A DNA stretch of 17,953 nucleotides from contig JALVKT010000006.1 in assembly GCA_027027675.1 (NCBI GenBank), positions 1-17,953 of the forward strand, written 5' to 3'. Position numbers and translations under genes: made by a program. Source of the stretch: Thermofilaceae archaeon. Its GTDB lineage: Archaea > Thermoproteota > Thermoprotei > Thermofilales > Thermofilaceae. The notes under the pieces were generated by a model. That model had not been told where the DNA came from. It ran no database searches and worked only from the letters and a program-made list of their open reading frames with translations. Every line of letters starts with the position of its first letter. Within the stretch, counting starts at the first letter, position 1. Shown piece after piece: positions 1 through 7,035 of this stretch.

Positions 1-81
1 GTTGCTTACACGCCTGGCGTACTCGTACCATTTGTCTCCTATGAGGCTTCCACAGGTAAAACATCTTATGGGCACTATCAT
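1..81 (-). CDS. rpoN: DNA-directed RNA polymerase subunit N (Rpo10), 5' part only
   Basis: This is the first 27 codons of a gene that runs off the left edge on the minus strand. The translation begins MIVPIRCFTCGSLIGDKWYE and continues YARRVSN. The CFTCG motif and the GDKWYEYARRV stretch are the hallmark of archaeal RpoN, the small zinc-binding polymerase subunit equivalent to eukaryotic Rpb10; the first CxxC pair (residues 7 and 10) holds the zinc. The ATG at 81 is preferred because a TATA-like box on the minus strand (107-115) lies about 30 nt upstream, which predicts a leaderless or near-leaderless mRNA. An in-frame ATG at 93 would add four residues. The gene diverges from the uS2 gene. 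Confidence 0.93.
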   Translation of the reverse strand, partial: MIVPIRCFTCGSLIGDKWYEYARRVSN

Positions 82-106
82 AGCTACCCTCATTGCGCGT
101 TGAGGC

Positions 107-115
107 AGATATAGG
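107..115 (-). promoter_or_regulatory. TATA box for rpoN
   Basis: On the minus strand this reads CCTATATCT. Its centre, near 111, is about 27 nt upstream of 84, so transcription would start almost at the rpoN ATG (81). Spacing and sequence fit an archaeal box A. This is inferred from sequence only. Confidence 0.5.
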
Positions 116-144
116 CTTTGCGCTCATAGGAGCGGGACAGTAGC

Positions 145-152
145 CTTTATAT
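145..152 (+). promoter_or_regulatory. TATA box for the uS2 gene
   Basis: The sequence CTTTATAT is centred near 149, predicting a start site near 175 and a leader of about 8 nt before the ATG at 183. A G-rich run at 174-178 could pair weakly with the 16S rRNA tail. A short inverted repeat (155-170) lies between this box and the predicted start site. Confidence 0.5.
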
Positions 153-182
153 CTCCCAGGACTCTCTGGGTGTGGGGGTTTC

Positions 183-827
183 ATGTCTGACGAAGAGCTG
201 AAGATCGAGGAGGGAGAACTGCTAATCCCGCTCGAAATGTACCTGGCAGCTGGCGTGCGTATCGGTACGAGGATGAAGAGCAAGTTTATGGAGCCCTTCA
301 TATACAGTGTGCGGCCCGACGGCCTATACCTGCTGGATGTGAAGAAGACTGACGAGAGGATTAGGATAGCGGCGAAGTTCATCGCTAGGTATGACCCGCC
401 GCGCGTAGTGGCGGTGTCGGGTAGGCAGTACGGCCATAGGCCGGTAAAGAAGTTCTGTGGCGTTGTGGGCTGTAAGGCGATAACCGGCAGGGTTTTGCCG
501 GGAACTTTCACCAACCCGGCTCTCAAACACTTCATTGAGGCCGACCTAATGATAGTCACCGACCCCAGGGTTGACGAGCAGGCAATAGACGAGGCCGGTA
601 AGATGGGCATACCCGTAGTGGCGCTCTGTGACACAGACTCGCCCATATCCTACGTCGACCTGATAATTCCGACGAACAATAGGGGCCGCAAAGCACTGGC
701 CCTGGTCTACTGGCTGCTGGCCAGGGAGGTTCTCAGAGCTAGGGGCGAGCTCCCGCCCGACGGAGAGCTTCCAATACCTCTCTCAGACTTTGAGGCCAAG
801 GTTCTCGCGACGGGAGAAGTTGTCTAG
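183..827 (+). CDS. rps2: 30S ribosomal protein uS2
   Basis: This encodes the archaeal/eukaryotic-type small-subunit protein uS2 (214 aa), which binds the 30S head-body junction. Typical motifs are visible: YLAAGVRIGTRMKSKFMEPF near the N-terminus (the GxxxGT-like region), FIARYDPPRVVAVSGRQYG in the middle, GRVLPGTFTNP, then the two signature stretches ADLMIVTDPRVDEQAIDEA and GIPVVALCDTDSP, followed by IPTNNRGRKALALVYWLLAR. Length is normal for archaea, without the long C-terminal tail of eukaryotic RPSA. The ATG at 183 lies 34 nt downstream of a TATA box, and no better start is present. It is divergent from rpoN and is followed 69 nt later by the MEMO-family gene, a neighbour often seen next to rps2 in archaea. 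Confidence 0.97.
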   Translation: MSDEELKIEEGELLIPLEMYLAAGVRIGTRMKSKFMEPFIYSVRPDGLYLLDVKKTDERIRIAAKFIARYDPPRVVAVSGRQYGHRPVKKFCGVVGCKAITGRVLPGTFTNPALKHFIEADLMIVTDPRVDEQAIDEAGKMGIPVVALCDTDSPISYVDLIIPTNNRGRKALALVYWLLAREVLRARGELPPDGELPIPLSDFEAKVLATGEVV

Positions 828-896
828 GCTCCCTTTCCGCGGGAACCACATAATATTAGTCCCGCCGCCCCCTTTACTTATTTAGGGGTGGCGGAT

Positions 897-1754
897 GTGA
901 TAAGGCATCCCGCACATGCGGGGACATTTTATCCCGACGATCCAGACCTGCTGAGGAGAACGATCGAGGAGGCGTTTAAACACCCGTTAGGGCCCGGCAG
1001 GCTTCCACCCGAGCCCGGGGGATACTCGGGGGCCGTGATAGGGGTCATGTCGCCCCATGCCGGCTACATATACTCGGGCCATGTGGCCGCTCACGGCTAT
1101 CTAAGGCTGGCTGAGGCCGGCAAGCCTGACGTGGTCTTTGTTCTCGGGCCTAACCACTACGGCTTCGGGGCTCCAATAGCTTTGGATGAAAACGAGTACT
1201 GGGCCACGCCCCTGGGGAAGGTTGAGGTGGACCTCGAGCTGGAGGAGGAGATGGCCAGCCGGGAGAGAATCCTAGCCTTTGACTCGGCAGCGCACAAGTA
1301 TGAGCATAGCATCGAGGTTCAGATACCCTTCCTCCAGTACATCTTCGGGGACAGCTTCAAGATAGTGCCTATCTCCATGATGCTTCAGACGCCGGAAGCC
1401 TCCGAGAGAATCGGGAAGCTTATAGCCTCCCTCATAAGAGAGATGGGCCTCAAGGCCTACGTTGTGGCTAGCAGCGACATGAGCCACTACGTGGATGCGA
1501 GGATAGCGCGGGAGAAGGACATGAAGGCTCTAGAGATGGTGCAGAGACTAGACGTGGAGGGCCTCTACCGTGTCGTAATCGAGGAGGACGTGTCCATGTG
1601 CGGCGTGGGGCCCGTGATGACAGCCATGGTTGTGGCCCGGGAGCTCGGGTACAGCTCTCCGAGGCTCCTCAAGTACGCGAACTCCGGTGACGTCACTGGC
1701 GACTATAGACAAGTGGTCGCGTACGCTAGCGTGAGCTTCGAGAAGCCCGCGTAG
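897..1754 (+). CDS. MEMO family protein (COG1355)
   Basis: This is a MEMO1-like protein of the dioxygenase-related alpha/beta fold; its biochemical role in archaea is not settled. The family signature is complete: RHPAHAGTFYPDD at the N-terminus, MSPHAGYIYSG, VLGPNHYG, HSIEVQIPFLQY, ASSDMSHY and SMCGVGPV. The His in PHAGY, the His in NHYG and the Cys in MCGVG match the three positions reported to bind copper in human MEMO1. I chose GTG 897 because the product then begins MIRHPAHAGTFYP, as family members usually do, and because a GGGGTGG ribosome-binding site (885-891) sits 5 nt upstream. A GTG at 888 would add three residues. The gene lies between uS2 and IPP isomerase; linkage of MEMO genes to rps2 and mevalonate-pathway genes is common in archaea. 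Confidence 0.9.
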   Translation: MIRHPAHAGTFYPDDPDLLRRTIEEAFKHPLGPGRLPPEPGGYSGAVIGVMSPHAGYIYSGHVAAHGYLRLAEAGKPDVVFVLGPNHYGFGAPIALDENEYWATPLGKVEVDLELEEEMASRERILAFDSAAHKYEHSIEVQIPFLQYIFGDSFKIVPISMMLQTPEASERIGKLIASLIREMGLKAYVVASSDMSHYVDARIAREKDMKALEMVQRLDVEGLYRVVIEEDVSMCGVGPVMTAMVVARELGYSSPRLLKYANSGDVTGDYRQVVAYASVSFEKPA

Positions 1755-1803
1755 AAAAGGGTAAAATCAATTAATCTCTCAGCGAGAAAAAACTGGAAGG
1801 ATC

Positions 1804-2898
1804 ATGGATTGTAGAGGCCAGACTGAGAGGCGCAAGATAGAGCACATAGTAATAGCTGTGAAGGAGAACGTGGAAGCGCCTCACAAGACCACGCTGCTCG
1901 AATACGTGGAATTCGTCCACCAGCCGGCTACCCAGCTTTCACTTGACAGCGTAGATGTCTCCACGGTTTTCCTCGGGAAAAAGCTTTCAGCACCAATACT
2001 TGTGAGCGGCATGACGGGAGGAACAGCGTTGGCGGCCAAAATAAACAGGGCCATCGGGGAAGCCGTGGAGGAGCTTGGGCTGGCTATGGGCGTCGGCAGC
2101 CAGAGGGCGGCGCTCGAAGACAGCTCTCTGGAGTACACGTATAGGGCTGCCCGGGAGGCGGCGCCCAGCTCTCCCATAATAGCTAACATTGGGGCCAGCC
2201 AGCTGGTGCAAGGCCTGAGCAGGGAGGACGTGGAGAGGCTCGTGGAAATGGTTGAGGCGGATGCCTTGGCGCTTCACCTCAACCCTCTCCAGGAGGCTGT
2301 GCAGCCGGAGGGAGAAGCTGACTACAGGGGGCTTATAGAGAAGGTGAGGTGGCTCGTCGAGGTTTCTCCAGTACCTGTGATCGTTAAGGAGACGGGGGCT
2401 GGCTTCTCGAGGGAGTCGGCCGAGGCTCTAAGGGACACGGGGATAGCTGCGATAGACGTGGGCGGAGCTGGTGGGACGTCCTTCTCCGTTATCGAGGCGA
2501 TAAGGGCTGAACGTCTCGGGCTCGAGGACGAGGCGCTGAGTGCCCGCGTATACGCTGACTGGGGCGTGCCCTTGGCGGCTAGCATACTGGAGGTGAGAGC
2601 AGTATTCCCGGAACTCACGCTCATAGCTACGGGTGGGCTTAGGAGCGGCCTTGACGCGGCGAAGGCCTTAAGGCTTGGCGCCGACATGGCGGGTTACGCG
2701 CTGCCCGTTATAAGGGCCGCGTACAGCGGCGGCGCGGAGGCCGTGAAGAGGCTGCTGAAAAGGTACATTAGAGAGGTTAAGATAGCCCTGTTCCTCACGT
2801 CCTCTCGCTCTCTAGGTGATCTTAAAAAGGCGCCAATAGTGGTATGGGGCGCGCTTAGGGAGTGGATTGAATCGCGTGGGCTCAGGCTTCCAGGCTAA
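1804..2898 (+). CDS. fni: Type 2 isopentenyl-diphosphate delta-isomerase (FMN-dependent)
   Basis: The enzyme interconverts isopentenyl and dimethylallyl diphosphate, supplying the starter for archaeal isoprenoid lipids. It is the FMN- and NADPH-dependent type 2 enzyme (IDI-2), unrelated to type 1. Visible signatures are RRKIEHI (residues 9-15), VSGMTGGT (68-74), GVGSQRAALED (96-106), ANIGASQL, LHLNPLQEAVQPEGE (157-171, with the catalytic Gln and metal-binding Glu region), VIVKETGAGFS, DVGGAGGTSF and ATGGLRSGLDAAKALRLGAD, all parts of the TIM-barrel FMN and diphosphate sites. The 364-aa length is normal. The ATG at 1804 has a GGAAGG sequence 4 nt upstream. The 49-nt gap after MEMO is AT-rich, so it may have its own promoter. 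Confidence 0.95.
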   Translation: MDCRGQTERRKIEHIVIAVKENVEAPHKTTLLEYVEFVHQPATQLSLDSVDVSTVFLGKKLSAPILVSGMTGGTALAAKINRAIGEAVEELGLAMGVGSQRAALEDSSLEYTYRAAREAAPSSPIIANIGASQLVQGLSREDVERLVEMVEADALALHLNPLQEAVQPEGEADYRGLIEKVRWLVEVSPVPVIVKETGAGFSRESAEALRDTGIAAIDVGGAGGTSFSVIEAIRAERLGLEDEALSARVYADWGVPLAASILEVRAVFPELTLIATGGLRSGLDAAKALRLGADMAGYALPVIRAAYSGGAEAVKRLLKRYIREVKIALFLTSSRSLGDLKKAPIVVWGALREWIESRGLRLPG

Positions 2899-2907
2899 GT
2901 TTTTTCG
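2898..2907 (+). terminator. T-tract after fni
   Basis: A run of six T directly after the isomerase stop codon and with no strong hairpin resembles the U-rich 3' ends that direct termination in archaea. This is suggestive only. Confidence 0.35.
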
Positions 2908-2938
2908 GCGCTTCACTATTTAGTTCTCGGTGACGCGG

Positions 2939-3370
2939 ATGGCGGGCGGCTATGAGCTTCTCCCGCACACGGCGGACGTCCTCATCAGGGCTTGGGGCGA
3001 CACGTTGGAGGAAGCCTTCGCGTACGGCGCGCTCGGCATGTACGAGGTAATGACTGATATAAAGCGCGTCGAGCCGAGGGAGGAAAGGAGTGTTGAAAGC
3101 GAAGGCTTTGACCTCGAAAACCTGCTGTACAACTGGATAGAGGATCTGATAACATTGTTTGACGTAGAGTCTTTTCTCGCGTCCAAGGTGGTAGTGGAGA
3201 AAATCTGGGAGACGGGTGACGGCTGGAGGCTAAAGGCGAAGCTGTGGGGGGAGCCTTTCGACCCTGAGCGGCACGAGAGTAGAGCGCTTGTGAAGGCCGC
3301 TACCTATCACTTGATGAAGATCTGGGAGGAAGGGGGGAAGCACTACCTACAGTTTGTCGTCGACATCTAG
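2939..3370 (+). CDS. Archease (RtcB activator)
   Basis: Archease speeds guanylylation and multiple turnover of the RNA ligase RtcB, which joins tRNA exons after intron removal. The product reads YELLPHTADVLIRAWGDTLE near the N-terminus, the family's HTADV metal-site motif, and ends in FVVDI, the conserved C-terminal Asp-Ile that completes the calcium/magnesium site. The core EAFAYGALGMYEVMTD and DLITLFDVESFL segments are also typical. The ATG at 2939 gives 143 aa and has a GGTGA ribosome-binding site (2929-2933) 5 nt upstream; a GTG at 2930 would add three residues. Its partner rtcB lies about 450 nt downstream on the same strand, with a regulator gene on the opposite strand between them. Confidence 0.94.
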   Translation: MAGGYELLPHTADVLIRAWGDTLEEAFAYGALGMYEVMTDIKRVEPREERSVESEGFDLENLLYNWIEDLITLFDVESFLASKVVVEKIWETGDGWRLKAKLWGEPFDPERHESRALVKAATYHLMKIWEEGGKHYLQFVVDI

Positions 3371-3375
3371 CTCTA

Positions 3376-3753
3376 CTATGGAACGACGATTATTCTTTCA
3401 ATGTTGAGTCTAGGTATCCTCTTTCTACCCTTCCTCTTGTAGACGACCAGGTTATAGGCCTCTAGCAGCTCCAGGTCTCTATGCACGTTGGGAGGAGACC
3501 TGCCCAGTTTCTCAGCTATCTCGCTTATACCGAGGCTGCTGTTCTCCTTTAGAATGTCGAGTAGCTCGGCTGTCTTTCTGGAGAGCAGGCGCCTAGCCAC
3601 GTGCAAGGGTATCTCGGCCTTTATGCGGTAAACATACTCTCCGTCCTCCTCGTACTCCATGTACGCCATCCACGCGTTGCTGCCACGGCCTCCCGTCTCT
3701 GCAAGCTCGATGAGCTCGTCCGGCAGGGCTGCGCGTTCCACGTACACTTTCAT
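3376..3753 (-). CDS. Small winged-helix DNA-binding protein, putative transcriptional regulator
   Basis: This is a 125-aa protein. Residues 60-125 form an ArsR/MarR-like winged helix: helices KTAELLDILKENSS and GISEIAEKLGRSPPNVHRDL, with the recognition helix in SPPNVHRDLELLE, then a basic wing VVYKRKGRKRIPRLNIER. Residues 1-58 are a mixed alpha/beta segment I do not recognise; no Cys cluster or obvious ligand site is visible. It sits between archease and rtcB, divergent from rtcB, with a 19-bp palindrome in the shared promoter. Its minus-strand TATA box (3778-3786) predicts a start site within a few nt of the ATG, so the mRNA is probably leaderless. I infer it regulates itself and rtcB; neither ligand nor targets can be read from the sequence. 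Confidence 0.82.
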   Translation of the reverse strand: MKVYVERAALPDELIELAETGGRGSNAWMAYMEYEEDGEYVYRIKAEIPLHVARRLLSRKTAELLDILKENSSLGISEIAEKLGRSPPNVHRDLELLEAYNLVVYKRKGRKRIPRLNIERIIVVP

Positions 3754-3764
3754 GCCTGTATAAG

Positions 3765-3783
3765 TTTATCATTTCATGATAAA
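3765..3783. promoter_or_regulatory. 19-bp palindrome in the regulator/rtcB divergent promoter (putative operator)
   Basis: TTTATCAT (3765-3772) and ATGATAAA (3776-3783) are perfect inverted repeats around a TTC spacer. The right arm overlaps the regulator's probable minus-strand TATA (3778-3786) and the AT-rich box (about 3778-3791) best placed to serve rtcB. Symmetry, position and the adjacent winged-helix gene suggest a dimer binding site that would block both promoters. The palindrome is seen directly; the operator role is inferred. Confidence 0.55.
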
Positions 3784-3826
3784 AAGCTATTTGAGTTCTC
3801 GCAGCACTACCTCTACGGGAGCAGAC

Positions 3827-5275
3827 ATGGTTCCTCCGCTTAGACGGATTTCCCCCTACATATGGGAGATTCCTAAGAAGTACAAGCCCGGCATGCGGGT
3901 GCCGGCAAGGATCTTCGCCGACGAGGTCCTACTGGAGAAGATGAAACAGGACATGACCCTTGAGCAGGCAGCAAACGTGGCCCATCTACCTGGCATCTAT
4001 AAGTACTCGATAGTGCTTCCAGACGGCCATCAGGGATACGGCTTTCCGATAGGCGGTGTCGCGGCATTTGACGCTGAAGAGGGGGTCATAAGCCCCGGCG
4101 GCGTGGGCTACGACATTAACTGTGGCGTAAGGGTGCTTAGGACGAACCTGAGGGAAGAGGATGTGCGCCCCGTGCTACGCGAACTCGTGGAGAGGCTTTT
4201 CCGCAACGTCCCCTCGGGCCTGGGAAGCACCGGCAGGATAAGGCTGACGATAAGTGAGCTCGACAGGGTTCTCGAGGAGGGCGTGGCGTGGGCCATAGAG
4301 CAGGGCTACGGGTGGCCCGAAGACCCCGACCACATAGAGGAGCATGGAGCCATGGAGGGCGCCTCGGCTTCGCTAGTGTCTCAGCGGGCCAAGAACAGGG
4401 GGAGAAACCAGCTTGGAACGCTGGGCAGTGGAAACCATTTCCTCGAGGTTCAGCGGGTCGACGAGATATACGAGCCTGAAATAGCGAAGCAGATGGGAAT
4501 CTACGAGAAGGGGCAGATCCTCGTAATGATACACACGGGGAGTAGGGGGCTGGGCCACCAGGTGTGCAGCGACTACCTAAAGATTATGGAGCGTGCCGCC
4601 CGCCGCTATGGCGTGCCTCTTCCCGACAGAGAGCTCGTCTCCGTTCCCACGAAGAGCAGGGAGGCTCAGGACTACTTCGCAGCCATGAAGGCTGCAGCGA
4701 ACTTTGCCTGGACCAACAGGCAGCTCATCACTCACTGGGTTAGGCAGAGCTTTGAGCAGGTGCTTAAGCGCTCCGCCGACGAGATGGACATGCACATAAT
4801 CTATGACGTTGCCCACAACATCGCTAAGCTGGAAGAACACGAGGTGGACGGCAAGAGGGTTAAAGTGTTCGTGCACAGGAAGGGGGCTACTAGGGCTTTT
4901 CCGCCCGGCCACCCGGCCGTGCCTAAGGACTATCAGAGCATCGGGCAGCCCGTGCTGATACCGGGCAGCATGGGCACAGCCAGTTACATCCTAGTGGGCA
5001 CGCCGACAGCGATGAAGATAACCTTCGGCTCATCTCCGCACGGGGCTGGAAGGATGAAGAGCCGCGCCGCCGCCAAGAGAACCTACCGGGGGAGCAGCGT
5101 AAAAGCCCAGCTTGAGAGCCGCGGCATACTAGTTAGGGCTGCGAGCCTCGCGGTCGTTGCAGAGGAGGCGCCGGGGGCCTACAAGGACGTGGACAGGGTT
5201 GTCCTCGTGGCCGACGCGGTGGGGATAGCGAAGAAGGTTGTAAGGATGGTGCCCGTAGCCGTTGTCAAAGGGTAG
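3827..5275 (+). CDS. rtcB: RNA-splicing ligase RtcB (tRNA ligase)
   Basis: RtcB joins 2',3'-cyclic-phosphate or 3'-phosphate ends to 5'-OH RNA ends using GTP and Mn2+, completing archaeal tRNA splicing. All active-site residues are visible at positions matching the Pyrococcus horikoshii enzyme shifted by one or two: Asp96 and Cys99 in GGVGYDINCG, Asn203-His204 in GSGNHFLEV, His236 in IHTGSRGLGH, His330 in YDVAHN, and His405 (the guanylylated His) in GSSPHGAGRM. No intein is present, unlike the P. horikoshii gene. I place the start at ATG 3827 (482 aa), because homologues begin just before PLRRISPYIWEIP and GGGAG (3817-3821) precedes it by 5 nt; an upstream in-frame ATG at 3776 lies inside the palindrome and is unlikely. 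It works with the archease encoded upstream. Confidence 0.96.
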   Translation: MVPPLRRISPYIWEIPKKYKPGMRVPARIFADEVLLEKMKQDMTLEQAANVAHLPGIYKYSIVLPDGHQGYGFPIGGVAAFDAEEGVISPGGVGYDINCGVRVLRTNLREEDVRPVLRELVERLFRNVPSGLGSTGRIRLTISELDRVLEEGVAWAIEQGYGWPEDPDHIEEHGAMEGASASLVSQRAKNRGRNQLGTLGSGNHFLEVQRVDEIYEPEIAKQMGIYEKGQILVMIHTGSRGLGHQVCSDYLKIMERAARRYGVPLPDRELVSVPTKSREAQDYFAAMKAAANFAWTNRQLITHWVRQSFEQVLKRSADEMDMHIIYDVAHNIAKLEEHEVDGKRVKVFVHRKGATRAFPPGHPAVPKDYQSIGQPVLIPGSMGTASYILVGTPTAMKITFGSSPHGAGRMKSRAAAKRTYRGSSVKAQLESRGILVRAASLAVVAEEAPGAYKDVDRVVLVADAVGIAKKVVRMVPVAVVKG

Positions 5276-5291
5276 TCTCTTTTTCTTCCTT
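5276..5291 (+). terminator. T-rich end after rtcB
   Basis: The sequence directly after the rtcB stop is pyrimidine-rich, with T5 followed by CTTCCTT, and resembles an archaeal U-tract terminator. The uS7 promoter follows at once. Confidence 0.35.
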
Positions 5292-5299
5292 GAAGGTAA

Positions 5300-5311
5300 G
5301 AAAATATATAT
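5300..5311 (+). promoter_or_regulatory. TATA box for the uS7 gene
   Basis: The sequence AAAATATATAT is centred near 5306, giving a predicted start near 5332 and a leader of about 10 nt that contains GGTG (5333-5336) five nt before the ATG at 5342. Confidence 0.55.
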
Positions 5312-5341
5312 CCTGTTTCATGATGGCTATGCGGTGTCCTG

Positions 5342-5962
5342 ATGAGCGAGGAGTCCAAGGAAGAGGCTGCGCGGCCCACCTTTACAACGCTGGACGGCCA
5401 GCCCATAAAGCTCTTCGGCAGGTGGAGCCTGGACGAGGTAGAAGTCAGGGATCCCGGGTTAAGGCGCTACATATCGCTCAAACCCGTATACCTGCCTCAC
5501 ACTGAGGGGAGGCACGCTAAGTGGTCGTTCGGCAAGTCCCGCGTGCCCATCGTGGAGAGGCTTATAAACAACCTTATGAGGCCCGGCAAGAACGCCGGTA
5601 AGAAGATGCTTGCCACGAACATCGTCAAGAGGGCCTTCGAGATAATTGAGCTGCGTACAGGCAAGAACCCTGTTCAGGTCCTCGTGTGGGCTATCGAGAA
5701 CGCATCGCCCAGGGAGGAGACGACGCGTATAGTGTACGGAGGCATACTCTACCACGTGTCGGTGGACGTTTCGCCGCAGAGGAGGATAGACCTTGCCCTC
5801 CGCTTCATAGCGGACGGCGCCAGGAGCTGTGCCTTTGCAAACCCGAAGAGCATTGAGGAGTGCCTTGCCGACGAGATTATAGCTGCCGCCTACGGTGACG
5901 CGTCTAGCTACGCAATTAGGAAGAAGGAGGAGATAGAGAGGATAGCGTACGCGGCCAGGTAA
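5342..5962 (+). CDS. rps7: 30S ribosomal protein uS7
   Basis: uS7 nucleates folding of the 16S rRNA 3' domain and contacts the E-site tRNA. The 206-aa product has the archaeal N-terminal extension (KLFGRWSLDEVEVRDPGLRR) followed by the conserved core: SRVPIVERLINNLMRPGKNAGKKMLATNIVKRAFEII, then GKNPVQVLVWAIENASPREETTRIVYGGILYHVSVDVSPQRRIDLALRFIADGA, and the C-terminal AYGDASSYAIRKKEEIERIAYAAR. Length and end are typical of archaea. The ATG at 5342 has a GGTG ribosome-binding site and an upstream TATA box. In many archaea uS7 follows uS12 and the rpo genes or precedes EF-1A; here it stands alone between rtcB and rfcS, so it appears to be a single transcription unit. Confidence 0.96.
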   Translation: MSEESKEEAARPTFTTLDGQPIKLFGRWSLDEVEVRDPGLRRYISLKPVYLPHTEGRHAKWSFGKSRVPIVERLINNLMRPGKNAGKKMLATNIVKRAFEIIELRTGKNPVQVLVWAIENASPREETTRIVYGGILYHVSVDVSPQRRIDLALRFIADGARSCAFANPKSIEECLADEIIAAAYGDASSYAIRKKEEIERIAYAAR

Positions 5963-6045
5963 GGCCGCGCTCAACGCCAAATTTTATTCTATTCCAAGAT
6001 AGCGTTAATACCTTCTAGGCCGCCCTATAAGCTAGTGGTGCCGGT

Positions 6046-7029
6046 ATGAGCACTGAGCTATGGGTGGAAAAGTATAGGCCCAAGACGCTTGACGAGATTA
6101 TAGACCAGGAGGAGATCGTCGCCAGGCTAAAGGAGTTTGTGAAGACAAAGAGCATGCCTCACCTCCTCTTCGCCGGCCCCCCGGGTACTGGTAAGACTAC
6201 GGCTGCGCTGGCGTTGGCCCACGACCTTTACGGGGAGAACTGGCGTGAGAACACGTTGGAGCTGAACGCGAGCGATGAGAGAGGCATAGACGTGATTAGG
6301 AGGAGGATAAAGGAGTATGCGAGGACGATACCTATAGGCGACGTGCCCTTCAAGCTGGTGATCCTGGACGAAGCGGACAACATGACAAGTGATGCGCAGC
6401 AAGCGCTGCGTAGGACTATGGAGCTGTACTCTAGGAACACGCGCTTCATACTGATAGCGAATTACCTGTCAAAGATTATAGAGCCCATACAGTCCCGCTG
6501 CGCCGTCTTCCGCTTCCAGCCGCTGCCGAAAGAGGCTGTGAAGGCGAGGCTGAAGTGGATAGCTGAGCAGGAGGGCGTAGAGGTGGACGAGGAGGCGCTA
6601 GACGCCATATGGGATGAGAGCCAGGGCGACATGAGGAGGGCCATAAACATTCTCCAGTCGGCGGCAGCTATAAGCAAGAAGGTCACCGTGGACACCGTCT
6701 ACGAGGCGCTCGGCAAGGTGAGGCCCCGCGAGGTAAGGGAGATGCTTGAAGTGGCGTTGAAGGGGGATATCATAGGCGCCAGGGAGAAGCTCAGGGTTCT
6801 CATGTACCAGTACGGCCTAAGCGGGGTTGACGTGATAAAGCTTCTCCACAGGGAGGTGCTGTCCTCCAGGAGCCCGCTGAGGCTTAACGGGCTCCCCCTG
6901 GCAGACCTGCTGGTACTCATAGGCGACGCGAACTACAAGATAGTTGAGGGTGCGGACGACGAGATCCAGTTGATGGCCGTAATCTCTAAGATAGCGTTGA
7001 TGGCCAGTGAGGCAAAGAAGTCTGAGTGA
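6046..7029 (+). CDS. rfcS: Replication factor C small subunit
   Basis: RFC-S is the clamp-loader subunit (four copies with one RFC-L) that opens and loads the PCNA sliding clamp using ATP. Motifs visible in the 327-aa product are RFC box VEKYRPKTLDEI at the start, Walker A GPPGTGKTT (44-52), ELNASDERG (72-80), Walker B VILDEAD (105-111), sensor 1 ILIANYLSK, the arginine-finger motif SRC (150-152) in PIQSRCAVFRF, and sensor 2 GDMRRAIN (194-201). No intein interrupts the P-loop. The ATG at 6046 has GGTG (6037-6040) upstream. It lies 6 nt before rfcL, so the two subunits are almost certainly co-transcribed. Confidence 0.97.
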   Translation: MSTELWVEKYRPKTLDEIIDQEEIVARLKEFVKTKSMPHLLFAGPPGTGKTTAALALAHDLYGENWRENTLELNASDERGIDVIRRRIKEYARTIPIGDVPFKLVILDEADNMTSDAQQALRRTMELYSRNTRFILIANYLSKIIEPIQSRCAVFRFQPLPKEAVKARLKWIAEQEGVEVDEEALDAIWDESQGDMRRAINILQSAAAISKKVTVDTVYEALGKVRPREVREMLEVALKGDIIGAREKLRVLMYQYGLSGVDVIKLLHREVLSSRSPLRLNGLPLADLLVLIGDANYKIVEGADDEIQLMAVISKIALMASEAKKSE

Positions 7030-7035
7030 GCCGTT

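Noticed and set aside
1881..2277. Antisense open frames within the IPP isomerase gene (also 2322-2687)
   Set aside because: They lie fully inside a strongly supported gene, have low-complexity Ser/Ala-rich or His/Arg-rich translations with no recognisable domain, and arise from codon bias.
3776..3826. Upstream ATG as the true start of rtcB
   Set aside because: It lies inside the palindrome and predicted promoter, adds 17 residues absent from homologues, and the ATG at 3827 has a ribosome-binding site.
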